A DNA stretch of 64,000 nt. It comes from Salinispora tropica CNB-440 (GTDB lineage: Bacteria > Actinomycetota > Actinomycetes > Mycobacteriales > Micromonosporaceae). The position numbers and the translations under genes were made by a program. Positions 26,817-35,129 of the stretch are shown in pieces (position 1 is the stretch's first letter; every line of letters begins with the position of its first letter). The notes beneath the pieces were generated by a model that searched no databases, was not told where the DNA came from, and saw nothing but the letters and a program-made list of their open reading frames with translations. Location: NCBI RefSeq assembly GCF_000016425.1, contig NC_009380.1:3724144-3788143 (forward strand). The letters run 5' to 3'.

Positions 26817-27509
26817 GTGGAGGTGCGCCTACCGGAGCCAGGTGACGCGCTCACGGGCGTCGAGATGTTCGCCGGCCTCGAGCCAGAGGCCCGGCAACGG
26901 GTAATCGCGGCGGCGGTGCCACGCACCTACCGCAAGGGGCAGCTACTCTTCGTGGAGAATGACCCGGGCGAGTCCCTGATCGTGCTACGCCGCGGCGCGG
27001 TGGCCGTCTTTCGCACGGCGCCCACCGGCGAGCGGGCAGTGCTGTCGGTGATCCGGCCACCAGAGGTGCTGGGCGAGGTCTCATTGTTGGACGCCTCCAC
27101 CCGATCGGCGTCCGCCGAGGCCATCGAGGACTGCGCCGCCCTCGCCCTGTCCCGGGGTGCCTTCATGGAGTTGGTGCACTCAAACCCGCGCATCCTCGAC
27201 GCGGTGATGCGCTCCCTCGGCAGCCTGATCCGCCGGCTGACCGAGCAGAACGCCGACCATGTCTTCCTCGATCTGCCCGGAAGGGTGGCCAAGACGCTGG
27301 TCCGCCTGGCCGGTGAGAGCCAGGCCCCGATGATCACCATTGAGCTGAACCAGAGCCAGCTCGCCGAGATGGCCGGCGGCTCCCGGCAGAGCGTCAACCA
27401 GGCGATCGGCTCCTTCGCCAGCCGGGGCTGGCTACGCACCGAGGGCCGCCGGATCGTGGTGACCGACGTCGCGTCGCTGCGCCGCCGCGCCGGCATGAGC
27501 GAGCGCTGA
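26817..27509 (+). CDS. Crp/Fnr-family transcriptional regulator
   Basis: This 230-residue regulator has an N-terminal cyclic-nucleotide-binding beta barrel (about residues 17-130) including YRKGQLLFVENDPGESLIVL, GEVSLLDASTRSASAEA, and a long dimer helix after it. The C-terminal winged helix contains ITIELNQSQLAEMAGGSRQS and VNQAIGSFASRGW as recognition region. The phosphate-binding cassette (GEVSLLDASTRSASAEA) keeps the glycine-glutamate and an arginine-serine pair, so cAMP or another cyclic nucleotide could bind. There are no N-terminal cysteines as in Fnr. The start is GTG with a GAGG-rich leader. Targets are unknown; it is followed by an unrelated membrane protein 190 bases away. Confidence 0.92.
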   Translation: MEVRLPEPGDALTGVEMFAGLEPEARQRVIAAAVPRTYRKGQLLFVENDPGESLIVLRRGAVAVFRTAPTGERAVLSVIRPPEVLGEVSLLDASTRSASAEAIEDCAALALSRGAFMELVHSNPRILDAVMRSLGSLIRRLTEQNADHVFLDLPGRVAKTLVRLAGESQAPMITIELNQSQLAEMAGGSRQSVNQAIGSFASRGWLRTEGRRIVVTDVASLRRRAGMSER

Positions 27510-27522
27510 CGCCACGTACGAT

Positions 27523-27549
27523 CGGGGCCGGGACGGGCGATCGGCCCCG
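27523..27549 (+). terminator. Hairpin after the Crp-like gene
   Basis: CGGGGCCG (27523-27530) and CGGCCCCG (27542-27549) form an 8-bp stem with an 11-base loop, 13 bases after the stop. It is a plausible but not strong terminator. Confidence 0.45.
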
Positions 27550-27700
27550 GCTGGCCAGTCCGGCGACCGCTCCGATCGCAAGACGCGACCGAACGCACTC
27601 CCGCAACCGGCCCCCGGCGTGTCACGATTCAAGGCACGGCGGGCACAGACGCCGAGAGGGCTTCGGCAGCGCATCATGCGCGCGATGAGGAGGTTGTCCG

Positions 27701-28504
27701 GTGTCAGCGGGTGGAGCCCGCCGGGGACGGCGGGACAACGGGATCGACGCGAGCGAGTACGCGGTCGCCGGTGATGTGGATCCCCGGGTCGGTGAGCATC
27801 TTCTCGACGTGCTCGCCGCCGGCGGCATCGCCGCCTATCTACAGCCCTCGGCTGACCTCAACCCGGTCACCCGCACGACCACAGTCCCGCCCCGGCCGAT
27901 CGACCGGCTGTACGTGGACCGCTCCCACCTGCGAACCGCCCGGGACTACCTGACCCAGCTCACCGACGAAGGCGCCACTGACCGGACCCGGGACGACGAA
28001 CCCGACATCGAGGCCGAATGGGCCCGGATCGTCGCCGGCTTCCACACCACCTCCGCCAGGGGTGGTGACAACCGGTGGCCCGTCGCGGAGGACGTGGACG
28101 ACGACCGGGCCGGTCGGACATCCACCACCGACACGCGTCGACTGCCCTACGCGGCGGACGTCTCCGGCGTCTCCGTCAGCCAAGGGCGAGAGGAGGAGCC
28201 GTCGCTACTCGAGGGGTTGGACACCTTCGGCGCGGACCTGCCCGACGACGACGATGAGGCGGAGCGGTACACACCACCCCCGCCCCCACCGTTGCCCCGC
28301 ATCTCCAAGTACGCCGCGCTCGGCACCCTGGCCATCGTGGTCGGCTTCCTGCTCTTCCTCTTCCCGCCGCTGCTCCCGGTAGACCCGGGGATTGTCACCC
28401 TGCTCGGCTTCACCGGCATCCTCGCCGGCTTCGTCACCCTGGTCTGCCGGCTCCGCCCCGGCGACCGGGACGAACACGACCCGGACGACGGCGCCGTCGT
28501 CTGA
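27701..28504 (+). CDS. Conserved actinobacterial membrane protein
   Basis: The 267-residue protein has a soluble N-terminal part and a membrane C-terminal part. Residues about 28-90 (VDPRVGEHLLDVLAAGGIAA, later IDRLYVDRSHLRTARDYL) resemble the small DUF2007-type signal-transducing fold. An acidic low-complexity linker (LPDDDDEAERYTPPPPPPLP) leads to two hydrophobic helices near residues 203-245. The last residues are charged. The start is GTG with GAGGAGG seven bases upstream. I do not recognise a function; topology suggests that both termini face the cytosol. It stands alone between a Crp-like regulator and otsA. Confidence 0.8.
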   Translation: MSAGGARRGRRDNGIDASEYAVAGDVDPRVGEHLLDVLAAGGIAAYLQPSADLNPVTRTTTVPPRPIDRLYVDRSHLRTARDYLTQLTDEGATDRTRDDEPDIEAEWARIVAGFHTTSARGGDNRWPVAEDVDDDRAGRTSTTDTRRLPYAADVSGVSVSQGREEEPSLLEGLDTFGADLPDDDDEAERYTPPPPPPLPRISKYAALGTLAIVVGFLLFLFPPLLPVDPGIVTLLGFTGILAGFVTLVCRLRPGDRDEHDPDDGAVV

Positions 28505-28649
28505 TCTGGGCTTCCTGGCCCGACCAAGCAGCCAACCCACCCCGTCGGCGTGCCCACCACGGCCCGCCCCAGTCGGGTGCGGGCCACCCACCGATTCGGC
28601 CAGCCCCACCGGTTGCGGGCCGGCCGAGCACCCATTCAGAAGCCGAGGC

Positions 28650-28665
28650 GTAACATTGGTGTAAC
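28650..28665. promoter_or_regulatory. Direct repeat GTAAC in the otsA promoter region
   Basis: GTAAC occurs at 28650-28654 and 28661-28665, exactly 11 bases (one helical turn) apart, with a nearby GTTAG. The stretch is AT-rich and about 100 bases before the otsA start, so it may be an activator site or an alternative sigma-factor element. Confidence 0.3.
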
Positions 28666-28767
28666 TTTCGGTTAGTAAGAATACTGCTGTCCGTCATTCC
28701 CCCTCCGCCGGCTACCGGCCCTGTTCCCCCTGTTGCGGCGGTCTCCGGCAGATCGGAAACGCCTGAG

Positions 28768-30186
28768 GTGCGACAGAGTTCCCTGGTGGTGGTCGCCAAC
28801 CGCCTCCCCATCGACGACAGTACGACGCCCGACGGTGCCTGCGAATGGCGTCGCAGCCCCGGTGGCCTGGTGAGCGCCCTGCACTCGCCGCTACGGCAGA
28901 CACCCGCCACCTGGGTGGGGTGGGCGGGTGGCACCGGGCCCGCCCCGGCGCTGCCGGACGTTGACGGTGTCCGCATGCACACGGTGCCGCTCACCGCCGA
29001 CGACCTGCGCGACCACTACGAGGGCTTCGCCAACGCCACGCTCTGGCCGCTCTACCACGACGCCGTCGAACAGCCGGAACACCACCGCCGCTGGTGGGAG
29101 GCGTACCAGCGAGTAAATCAACGGTTCGCGGCGGCCGCCGCCGAGGTGGCCGAACCCGGTGCCGTGGTCTGGGTGCAGGACTACCATCTACAACTCGTAC
29201 CCGGCCTGCTTCGGGCGCTCCGCCCGGACCTGCGAATCGGCTTCTTCCTCCACGTGGCGTTCCCACCGCCCGAGCTGTTCATGCAGCTCCCCCGGCGAGC
29301 CGAGCTGCTGCGCGGCATGCTCGGCGCCGACCTTGTCGGCTTCCAGCGGGCCCAGGCAGCGCACAACTTCGCCCAGCTCGCCGACCGGGTGCTCGGGCTG
29401 CCCGCCACCGACCACCGAATCGCCGTTGACGGCCGGATCGTGCGCGTCGGTTCGTTCCCGGTCTCCATCGACACCACCGAGATGACCGCCCTGGTCGAAC
29501 GGCCCGACGTCGCCGACCGGGCCAGCCGGCTCCGCCGTGACCTGGGCAGCCCGGAACACGTGATCCTCAGCGTCGACCGAATGGACTACACCAAGGGCAT
29601 CGAGCAGCGGCTGAAGGCGTACAGCGAGCTGATCGCCGACGGACACGTCAAGGTACGGGACACCGTCCTGGTCCAGGTGGCGGTGCCCAGCCGCGAGCGG
29701 GTGGGGCAGTACCAGATCCTCCGCGAGCGGGTGGAGCGCGAGGTCGGCCGGATCAACGGCGAGTTCGGCCGCGTCGGCGAGCCGGCCATCCACTACCTGA
29801 CCCAGCCCTTCGACCGCGCCGAGTTGGCCGCGCTCTACCGGATCGCGGATGTGATGGCGGTAACCCCGCTCCGGGACGGCATGAACCTGGTCGCCAAAGA
29901 GTACGTAGCCGCCCGGGTGGACGACACCGGTGCGCTACTGCTCAGTGAGTTCGCCGGTGCCGCCGCCGAACTACCCCAGGCATACCTGGTGAACCCACAC
30001 GACCTGGAAGGCCTCAAGCAGGGCCTGCTTGCGGCGCTGCGGGCTCGGCCGGAGCAGGTCCGCGAGCGGATGCAGGCCATGCGGACACACCTGCGCCAAC
30101 ACGACATCCACGCCTGGGCTCGCTCCTACCTGTCCGCTCTCGACCAGGACAGCACCCTGCTCAGCCGACTCGGTACGACCCCCTGA
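28768..30186 (+). CDS. otsA: Trehalose-6-phosphate synthase
   Basis: This 472-residue GT20 enzyme transfers glucose from a nucleotide sugar to glucose 6-phosphate, making trehalose 6-phosphate, an osmoprotectant and mycolyl-carrier precursor. Family landmarks are VVVANRLPID at the start, WVGWAGG, VWVQDYHLQLVPGLLR near residue 132, GFFLHVAFPPPELFMQLP, VGSFPVSID, SVDRMDYTKGIEQRL near 272, VQVAVPSRERV, and TPLRDGMNLVAKEYVA with the donor-site residues near 372. Length is standard. No trehalose phosphatase (otsB) is present in the window. The GTG start has only a weak ribosome-binding site. The 3' end overlaps the convergent hydrolase-fold gene by 26 bases. Confidence 0.94.
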   Translation: MRQSSLVVVANRLPIDDSTTPDGACEWRRSPGGLVSALHSPLRQTPATWVGWAGGTGPAPALPDVDGVRMHTVPLTADDLRDHYEGFANATLWPLYHDAVEQPEHHRRWWEAYQRVNQRFAAAAAEVAEPGAVVWVQDYHLQLVPGLLRALRPDLRIGFFLHVAFPPPELFMQLPRRAELLRGMLGADLVGFQRAQAAHNFAQLADRVLGLPATDHRIAVDGRIVRVGSFPVSIDTTEMTALVERPDVADRASRLRRDLGSPEHVILSVDRMDYTKGIEQRLKAYSELIADGHVKVRDTVLVQVAVPSRERVGQYQILRERVEREVGRINGEFGRVGEPAIHYLTQPFDRAELAALYRIADVMAVTPLRDGMNLVAKEYVAARVDDTGALLLSEFAGAAAELPQAYLVNPHDLEGLKQGLLAALRARPEQVRERMQAMRTHLRQHDIHAWARSYLSALDQDSTLLSRLGTTP

Positions 30187-31018
30187 CCGACCCACCCGGG
30201 CTCAAGCTGCCGGACCGCTCCTTCTCCAGCCAGTCAAGGATCGCGTCGATCGGTTCCCGCCACCCGGCGTCCAGCATCACATCGTGGCCCATGCCAGGGA
30301 AGAGCAGCGGGGCCGAGGCGTACCGGCGGGCCGCCCGGGTGAGTGCCGAGCGCGGCACGACCCGGTCCTCCGGGCTGCCGAGCACCAGCACCGGCGGGTC
30401 GCCCACAGCCGGCTCGGGCTCCCGCCCGAGCAATAGCTGCCACTGCGCACGCCGGGCGGGGCGGCCCAGTCGGGACAGGTGCCGCCGTGCCTCATCACGG
30501 GGCAGTTCCCGACCGAACAACTGGACGCGGCTGCACCGCAGCCGGCCACCGAAGAGCGCGGGCAGCGTCCCCAGGGGATTACGGCGCAGCGCCGTCAACG
30601 CCGTTACCCAACCGCCGAAGACCGGCGCCGCCAACACGGCGGCGCGGGCCGGGTAGCGGGCCAGGGCGTGCGCGACCACCAGCGCCCCGGCGCCGTGCCC
30701 GACCAGCACCGCCTGGCGGGGCAGGCCCGCGGCCACCTGCACCACGTCGTGGGCGTACGCCCGCAGCGTGGCCTCCGACGCCGGTCCACTGCCAGCCTGC
30801 CCACGCAGACTCAACGCGTACCCAGAGAAGCCGCGCTCGGCGGCGTGCCCCAACCAGTGCTCCGCGAACGCCCAGGCGCCGTGACCGAAGCCCGGTACGA
30901 ACAACAGCGGCGGTCGGCCCTCATCCAGCCCGGGCGTGGCCTCGAGCACCTCGCGCCGAACGGGACGGACCGGACGGGCCCACTCCCGTCCTCGCATGAT
31001 CCGCACCTGCTGGGTCAC
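30161..31018 (-). CDS. Alpha/beta-hydrolase fold protein lacking the nucleophile serine
   Basis: This 285-residue protein has the alpha/beta-hydrolase fold: an oxyanion strand LLFVPGFGHGAWAF, LSLRGQAGSG, the nucleophile elbow VGHGAGALVV near residue 107, an acid segment LGSPEDRVVP and the histidine in PGMGHDVML. The elbow reads Gly-His-Gly-Ala-Gly, so the usual catalytic serine is a glycine; the other triad members remain. The codon reading was checked on the complementary strand. It may be a non-hydrolytic binder or use another residue. The GTG at 31018 overlaps the stop of a 38-codon repeat ORF by four bases; ATG at codon 8 is an alternative start. The 3' end overlaps otsA by 26 bases. Confidence 0.82.
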   Translation of the reverse strand: MTQQVRIMRGREWARPVRPVRREVLEATPGLDEGRPPLLFVPGFGHGAWAFAEHWLGHAAERGFSGYALSLRGQAGSGPASEATLRAYAHDVVQVAAGLPRQAVLVGHGAGALVVAHALARYPARAAVLAAPVFGGWVTALTALRRNPLGTLPALFGGRLRCSRVQLFGRELPRDEARRHLSRLGRPARRAQWQLLLGREPEPAVGDPPVLVLGSPEDRVVPRSALTRAARRYASAPLLFPGMGHDVMLDAGWREPIDAILDWLEKERSGSLSPGGSVRGSYRVG

Positions 31019-31131
31019 CGGGTAAACCCTCCGCTCGCGACTGCGGGGCTCGCAAGCTCACTCCTCACACTCACCATGCCCCACCCTCCGCTCGCGACTG
31101 CGGGGCTCGCAAGCTCACTCCTCGCACTCAC
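31015..31131 (-). CDS. 38-codon repeat-derived coupling ORF between two genes
   Basis: Two 57-base units (19 codons each) form one continuous frame that encodes RSELASPAVASGG twice, the first unit beginning VSA and the second VSV. The GTG start (31131) overlaps the stop of the monooxygenase gene as GTGA, and its TGA stop (31017-31015) overlaps the GTG of the hydrolase-fold gene, again as GTGA. The frame contains AGGAGTGAG, a Shine-Dalgarno-like sequence, in each unit. This looks like a translated leader that carries ribosomes from one cistron to the next. Whether the peptide itself matters is unknown; no domain is recognisable. Confidence 0.55.
   Translation of the reverse strand: MSARSELASPAVASGGWGMVSVRSELASPAVASGGFTR
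31026..31131 (-). repeat. Tandem 49-bp dispersed repeat, two copies
   Basis: Copies at 31026-31074 and 31083-31131 are identical except for one base and have a period of 57 bases. A 31-bp core is also found at 8391-8421. All copies lie between genes in the same orientation relative to the downstream cistron and carry AGGAGTGAG. I recall similar sequences in other Micromonosporaceae genomes, but could not check. Confidence 0.85.
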
Positions 31132-32534
31132 TTGGCCTCCAGGTCGTGCAGGGCGCGCTGCAGGGCGCGCAGGTAGTCGGCGTGACCGACCTCGAACCAG
31201 TGCCGGCTGCTCTCCTTGACCGGCCCCGAGTAGCGCTCCCCCGCCCGCGCGGTCACCGCGGCGGCGAAGGCTGCCGCCTTACCGGGGTGGCTCTCCCGCA
31301 GTCGCAGCAGTCGGGCGAAGAGCACGGTCTGCCAATGGGACAGCGGGAAGATGCCAGAATCCGGCTGTACCAGGCCGGCGACGGCGAGGGTCGGGTGATT
31401 CGGCACAAAGGCGTTGAGCCACAGCACCGGACACCCGGTCCTGCCATCGTCGCCAAGGACCTTCGAGTCGAGAAACTCGAACCGGGGCAGATAGCCGGTG
31501 GCGAACACGACCAGTTCCGGATCGACCTGCCGGCCGTCCGCCAACTCGACGGAATCCCGGTGGAAGCGGATGGCGTCCGGCACTGGAGTGACCCGGCCAT
31601 GGCCCAGATAGTAAACAAGCTGACTGTTCACGATCGGATGCGTCTCCAGCATCCGGTGGTCGGGCCGCGGCAGACCGAAGCGGGTCAGATCCCCCACACT
31701 CACCCGGAGAAGGCGCTCGTAGAGCCATTGTCGGAGCCGCCGGGGCACCCGCAGCGCCAGCAGCAGGTCGTTGACCTGGTCAGCCGGGCGGCCGAGGAGA
31801 TACTTCGGCGCGTACCAGTAGCCACGGCGTGTGGAGTGCCAGCACTGGGAGGCCTGCTGAGCTGCCTCGGCAGCGATGTCACAGCCGGTGTTACCGGCCC
31901 CGACGACCAGCACCCGTCTGCCCCGCAACTGCGCCGGACCCTGGTAGGCCGAGGCGTGAATGACATCACCGCGAAACTCCGCGAGGCCCTCGTGGTTGGG
32001 CATTTTCGGCGACCAGTTGTGGCCGTTGGCGACCACAACCGCGGCGTACCGGGAGGTCCGTTCCGGGCCGTAGCCGCCGGTGCTGCGGGTCGTGACGTCC
32101 CACCGGTCGCCGGTGACCGGCTCGACCCGTACCACCTCAGTGCCGAACCAGACGTGCCGGCGCAGGTCGAAATGGTCCGCGTACTGCTCGAGGTAGGACA
32201 GCAACTGACTGTGATGCGGATAGTCCGGCCAGTCGTCCGGCATCGGGAAGTCGGGGAACTGGGTCAACGGACGCGACGAGACCAGGTGGGTGCTGGCGTA
32301 CACCGGGCTGCGGTCGTGCCGCCAGTTCCACACCCCCCCGACTCCGGTTTCCCGCTCGTAGCAGTCGACGCCGAACCCGTGCTCGGTCAGATTCTTGATC
32401 GCGGTCAGCCCGCTCGGGCCCGCCCCGATCACACAGACCGTGTCACCGCGGTCGGAGACCGAGCGGCCGTCACGGGTCAGGTCGAGGGTGCTCGACTCCG
32501 GGTCGGGCCGACCGTGATCGGTGGAGGTGGTCAC
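31128..32534 (-). CDS. Flavin-containing monooxygenase family protein
   Basis: This 468-residue FAD/NADPH enzyme has the FAD site VCVIGAGPSGLTAIKNL near residue 32, the family fingerprint region VVVANGHNWSPKMP near 173 (the FxGxxxHxxxW-like element of FMO and Baeyer-Villiger-type enzymes), and the NADPH site VLVVGAGNTGCDIAAE near 210. FATGYLPRFEFL near 345 is the typical C-terminal motif. It should oxygenate a soft nucleophile (N or S) or a ketone; the substrate is unknown. GTG 32534 is chosen because AAGGAG lies nine bases upstream; a longer frame has no ribosome-binding site. Its stop is shared with the repeat ORF, which couples it to the hydrolase-fold gene. Confidence 0.9.
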   Translation of the reverse strand: MTTSTDHGRPDPESSTLDLTRDGRSVSDRGDTVCVIGAGPSGLTAIKNLTEHGFGVDCYERETGVGGVWNWRHDRSPVYASTHLVSSRPLTQFPDFPMPDDWPDYPHHSQLLSYLEQYADHFDLRRHVWFGTEVVRVEPVTGDRWDVTTRSTGGYGPERTSRYAAVVVANGHNWSPKMPNHEGLAEFRGDVIHASAYQGPAQLRGRRVLVVGAGNTGCDIAAEAAQQASQCWHSTRRGYWYAPKYLLGRPADQVNDLLLALRVPRRLRQWLYERLLRVSVGDLTRFGLPRPDHRMLETHPIVNSQLVYYLGHGRVTPVPDAIRFHRDSVELADGRQVDPELVVFATGYLPRFEFLDSKVLGDDGRTGCPVLWLNAFVPNHPTLAVAGLVQPDSGIFPLSHWQTVLFARLLRLRESHPGKAAAFAAAVTARAGERYSGPVKESSRHWFEVGHADYLRALQRALHDLEAK

Positions 32535-32627
32535 CGAGGGATTCTCCTTATATGCGGCACGGATGCCGGGTCGCGCAGCATCCTGCCCACATCGGATGCC
32601 CAATGTCCAGCCCGGCCCACCAGGCGG

Positions 32628-32877
32628 TCAGCCGGGCCCGGGCACTGGCAGGTCGGCCAGGACCGGGAGGCGGTCACTGGCCCGGCGGGCCTGCGGAGTG
32701 TCCACCACGTTGTGGGGACCACGGTGATCCGCGGGTCAACGACGAGCGCGTCGATCCGACATCAGGGGGTTCACCTGGAGGAACGGGAGCCGGTCGGTCC
32801 GGCGAGCCGCCACCGGGCCCCTCCTGCACCACAACCACCGTGGTACGGACCAGCGCCGCCGCGTCGTCCCGGCCCGC
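32628..32877 (-). pseudogene. Remnant of an endonuclease/exonuclease/phosphatase family gene
   Basis: The 346-bp stretch between the monooxygenase start and the glucokinase stop contains no intact gene, but disjoint reading frames on the minus strand look like pieces of one. They are DDAAALVRTTVVVVQEGP (around 32816-32870), then RIDALVVDPRITVVP (from 32758), then in another frame VDTPQARRASDRLPVLADLP (32705-32645), ending at a TGA (32630-32628). Order and content fit the N-terminus (VVVVQE) and C-terminus (RIDAxxVDPR, ASDxLPVLADL) of the EEP superfamily. The start, the middle and reading-frame continuity are lost. The assignment rests on my memory of the family and should be tested. Confidence 0.5.
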
Positions 32878-32880
32878 GTC

Positions 32881-33828
32881 CTAGATCCGACGGGCGAGGT
32901 CGGAGGCGCCGATGAGACCGGCGTTGTTGCCGAGTTTGGCGGGGCAGATCTGCGCCACCGGCAGCCGACCCCGCTGCGCGAGCGCCGCGGTGAAGGAGGT
33001 GCGGGCCGGTCCCAGCAGCAGGTCACCGGCTTCGACGACGCCACCGCCGACCACCAACACCTGCGGGTCCAGGATCTGCGCCATGTCGGCGAGGCCGCTG
33101 CCGAGCCAGTGGCCGACCTGGGCGAACGCCTCGGTGGAGACCGGGTCGCCGTCCTGCGCCGCGGCGGTGACCATCCGGCCGGTTATCGCGTCAACGTCGC
33201 CGCCGGCACACTTCAGAAGGGCGGTGGCGCGGTGCGGTTCCTGGCGGGCTGCGGCTCGGGCGAGCCGCACCAGAGCGCTCCCGCTGGCGTACTGCTCGAT
33301 GCAGCCCAACCGGCCGCAGCCGCACTGGTGCCCGTCCGGCACGGAGAGCATGTGTCCCAGTTCGGCGGCGATGCCGTGCGCGCCACGTACCAGCTCGCCG
33401 CCGAGCACGATGCCACCACCGACCCCGGTGCCGATGGTGAACATGACCATCGAGTCCTCGGCGTCGCAGGCCGCGCCGTAGCGGAACTCCGCCCAGGCCG
33501 CCACGTTGGCGTCGTTCTCCACGATCACCGGCAGGTCGGTGGCTCCGCTGACGAACTCGCGCAGCGGCTCGTCACGCCAGGCGAGGTTCGGGGCGAAGAG
33601 TACGGTTGAGCGACTGGCGTCGATCCAGCCGGCCGCCCCGATGCCGACTCCCTCGATCGCCCGGCCCTCGGCAAGCTCTCGGATCACCTCGACGATGACG
33701 TCGCAGGTCTTGCCGACATCATCCGCGGGAGTGTCCCGTCGGGTCTGCACGAGCACCGTGCCCGTGTCGTCCACGACGCCGGCCGCGACCTTCGTGCCAC
33801 CGACGTCCACTCCGATGGTCAGCGTCAC
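32881..33828 (-). CDS. glk: ROK-family glucokinase
   Basis: This 315-residue kinase phosphorylates glucose with ATP and is central to glucose metabolism and, in Streptomyces, to carbon-catabolite repression. It begins TLTIGVDVGGTKVAAGVV with the phosphate-binding loop, has the catalytic segment VIVENDANVAAWAEFRYG, IGTGVGGGIVLGGELVRG, the glucose-contacting HGIAAELGHM, and the zinc motif CGCGRLGCIEQYASG with three cysteines typical of ROK proteins. GTG 33828 is preferred because GGGGA lies nine bases upstream; a start three codons earlier would sit on that sequence. It is next to a DUF5304-like gene and a SRPBCC gene, as in streptomycetes. Confidence 0.93.
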   Translation of the reverse strand: MTLTIGVDVGGTKVAAGVVDDTGTVLVQTRRDTPADDVGKTCDVIVEVIRELAEGRAIEGVGIGAAGWIDASRSTVLFAPNLAWRDEPLREFVSGATDLPVIVENDANVAAWAEFRYGAACDAEDSMVMFTIGTGVGGGIVLGGELVRGAHGIAAELGHMLSVPDGHQCGCGRLGCIEQYASGSALVRLARAAARQEPHRATALLKCAGGDVDAITGRMVTAAAQDGDPVSTEAFAQVGHWLGSGLADMAQILDPQVLVVGGGVVEAGDLLLGPARTSFTAALAQRGRLPVAQICPAKLGNNAGLIGASDLARRI

Positions 33829-33897
33829 CGCTGCCACTCCCCTCTGCTGTGCTGCCCGGCCCCGGGGCGTTACGCCGGTCGGGTCGGGGGTGTTGGG

Positions 33898-34521
33898 TCA
33901 GGCCCCGCAGGCATCCTCGCCCGTGTCACCGGGCACCCGGGCGGCGGGCACCACGGGACGGTCAGCCGTCGCCGGTACGTTCTCTGTCACGGCCGACCCG
34001 GCGACGTTGACGGGCGGTGCGGCGGCCGGGACGGGGGCCTCCTCCACCCGAGTCGCGGCGGACCAGGCGTCCCCCTCGGGCGCCGACGGAGAATCATGCC
34101 TGCTCCGGGTTGCCGCCCGCCACACGGGGGTTGGGCTCCCCGGTGCCGGGGTTTCGGGGGTGCGGTCCTCCGCCGGCGTGGGGGCCGGCTGCGCCGAGGC
34201 GAACGCTCGGAGCAGGCTCGCCACTCCGGCGGCCAGATCACCGGCCCCGGTGGCGAGCCGCTCGGCGAATTCCGGACTCGGGTCCCGTAAGGCGACAATC
34301 GCCCGGCAGACTGGGCAGACACAGCACTCCGGCGTGCCGGTCGACAGACCGGCACCGGTCGAACTCCCCGCCTGACCGAGAACAGTCGACACGATCCCAC
34401 CGAGCGGGCCCCACGGGGAGCCATCCTCTACGCCGGTCGCGGAGAGCCGCGCCGCGGCCAACAGGGTCGCGACCAGTCGTTCCGCCTCTTCCCGGGCCGA
34501 ACCCGGATCCGTTGCCCCCAT
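33898..34521 (-). CDS. DUF5304-like conserved hypothetical protein
   Basis: The 207-residue protein has an N-terminal helical part (EEAERLVATLLAAARLSA), a four-cysteine-type cluster CCVCPVCRAI near residue 67 that could bind a metal, another helix (FAERLATGAGDLAAGVASLL), and a long Pro/Ala/Thr-rich tail to the C-terminus. This layout and its position beside glk and a SRPBCC protein match the actinobacterial DUF5304 group. No signal peptide or membrane segment is present. ATG 34521 has GAGGAG six bases upstream. Function is unknown. Confidence 0.75.
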   Translation of the reverse strand: MGATDPGSAREEAERLVATLLAAARLSATGVEDGSPWGPLGGIVSTVLGQAGSSTGAGLSTGTPECCVCPVCRAIVALRDPSPEFAERLATGAGDLAAGVASLLRAFASAQPAPTPAEDRTPETPAPGSPTPVWRAATRSRHDSPSAPEGDAWSAATRVEEAPVPAAAPPVNVAGSAVTENVPATADRPVVPAARVPGDTGEDACGA

Positions 34522-34559
34522 GGTCGGCTCCTCTACCGAAACGCGCTCACTGCGGCGCG

Positions 34560-35003
34560 TCAGATGCTTTCTACCCGATGCTTGAGCTGCTTCAACGCGG
34601 CTTCCATGATCATTCTCTCAGCCTTGCGGCGAAACATCCCAAGCATCCCGACCGACAGCTCGACCTCCAGCGTGTAGGTCACCGTGGTCGTGCCATCGGC
34701 GTTGCCGGCCAGGTCGTACGAACCGCGCTGGGTACGCTGCATTCGGGAGGGCGCCGCGAGGTGCCACTCGATCCGACTGAGGTCGTCTGCGTACTCGTAC
34801 ACCAGCACGTACTCGTCCACCAGAACTCCGGCGTCGAGGGTGAACCGCACCTGACGGGCGTAGCCGTCGGCGTACTCCTCAAGAACCTGAACCTGCCGCA
34901 ACGTGTCGGTCCACTCGGGGTAGCGGGGCAGGTCGCAGATGACCGCCGCCACCTGTTCCGGTGCCGCGCCGATCGTGATCGACTGGGTGGAGGAGTCCGC
35001 CAT
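34560..35003 (-). CDS. SRPBCC (START-like) family protein, Rv2185c type
   Basis: The 147-residue protein has the helix-grip fold of the SRPBCC superfamily: ITIGAAPEQVAAVICDLPRYPEWTD at the start in two parts, a central beta sheet with VLVYEYADDLSRIEWHL, and a long C-terminal helix RKAERMIMEAALKQLKHRV. Such proteins bind lipids or aromatic ligands in a hydrophobic cavity. Its M. tuberculosis equivalent (Rv2185c) also lies near a fatty acyl-CoA synthetase gene (fadD15), which is divergent here across a 126-bp spacer. Substrate is unknown; a role in lipid or polyketide metabolism is possible. Confidence 0.88.
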   Translation of the reverse strand: MADSSTQSITIGAAPEQVAAVICDLPRYPEWTDTLRQVQVLEEYADGYARQVRFTLDAGVLVDEYVLVYEYADDLSRIEWHLAAPSRMQRTQRGSYDLAGNADGTTTVTYTLEVELSVGMLGMFRRKAERMIMEAALKQLKHRVESI

Positions 35004-35129
35004 GGGGGGAGGCTACCCGGCCATGTGACGAACCTGTCTGCACCACCCTCCGCGAATGACGGGTAGGTTGCGACAGAGCCGACCGCGAGGGCGGCCTGCC
35101 CGGCCAGCGTGATCACGAGGAGAGTGCAG

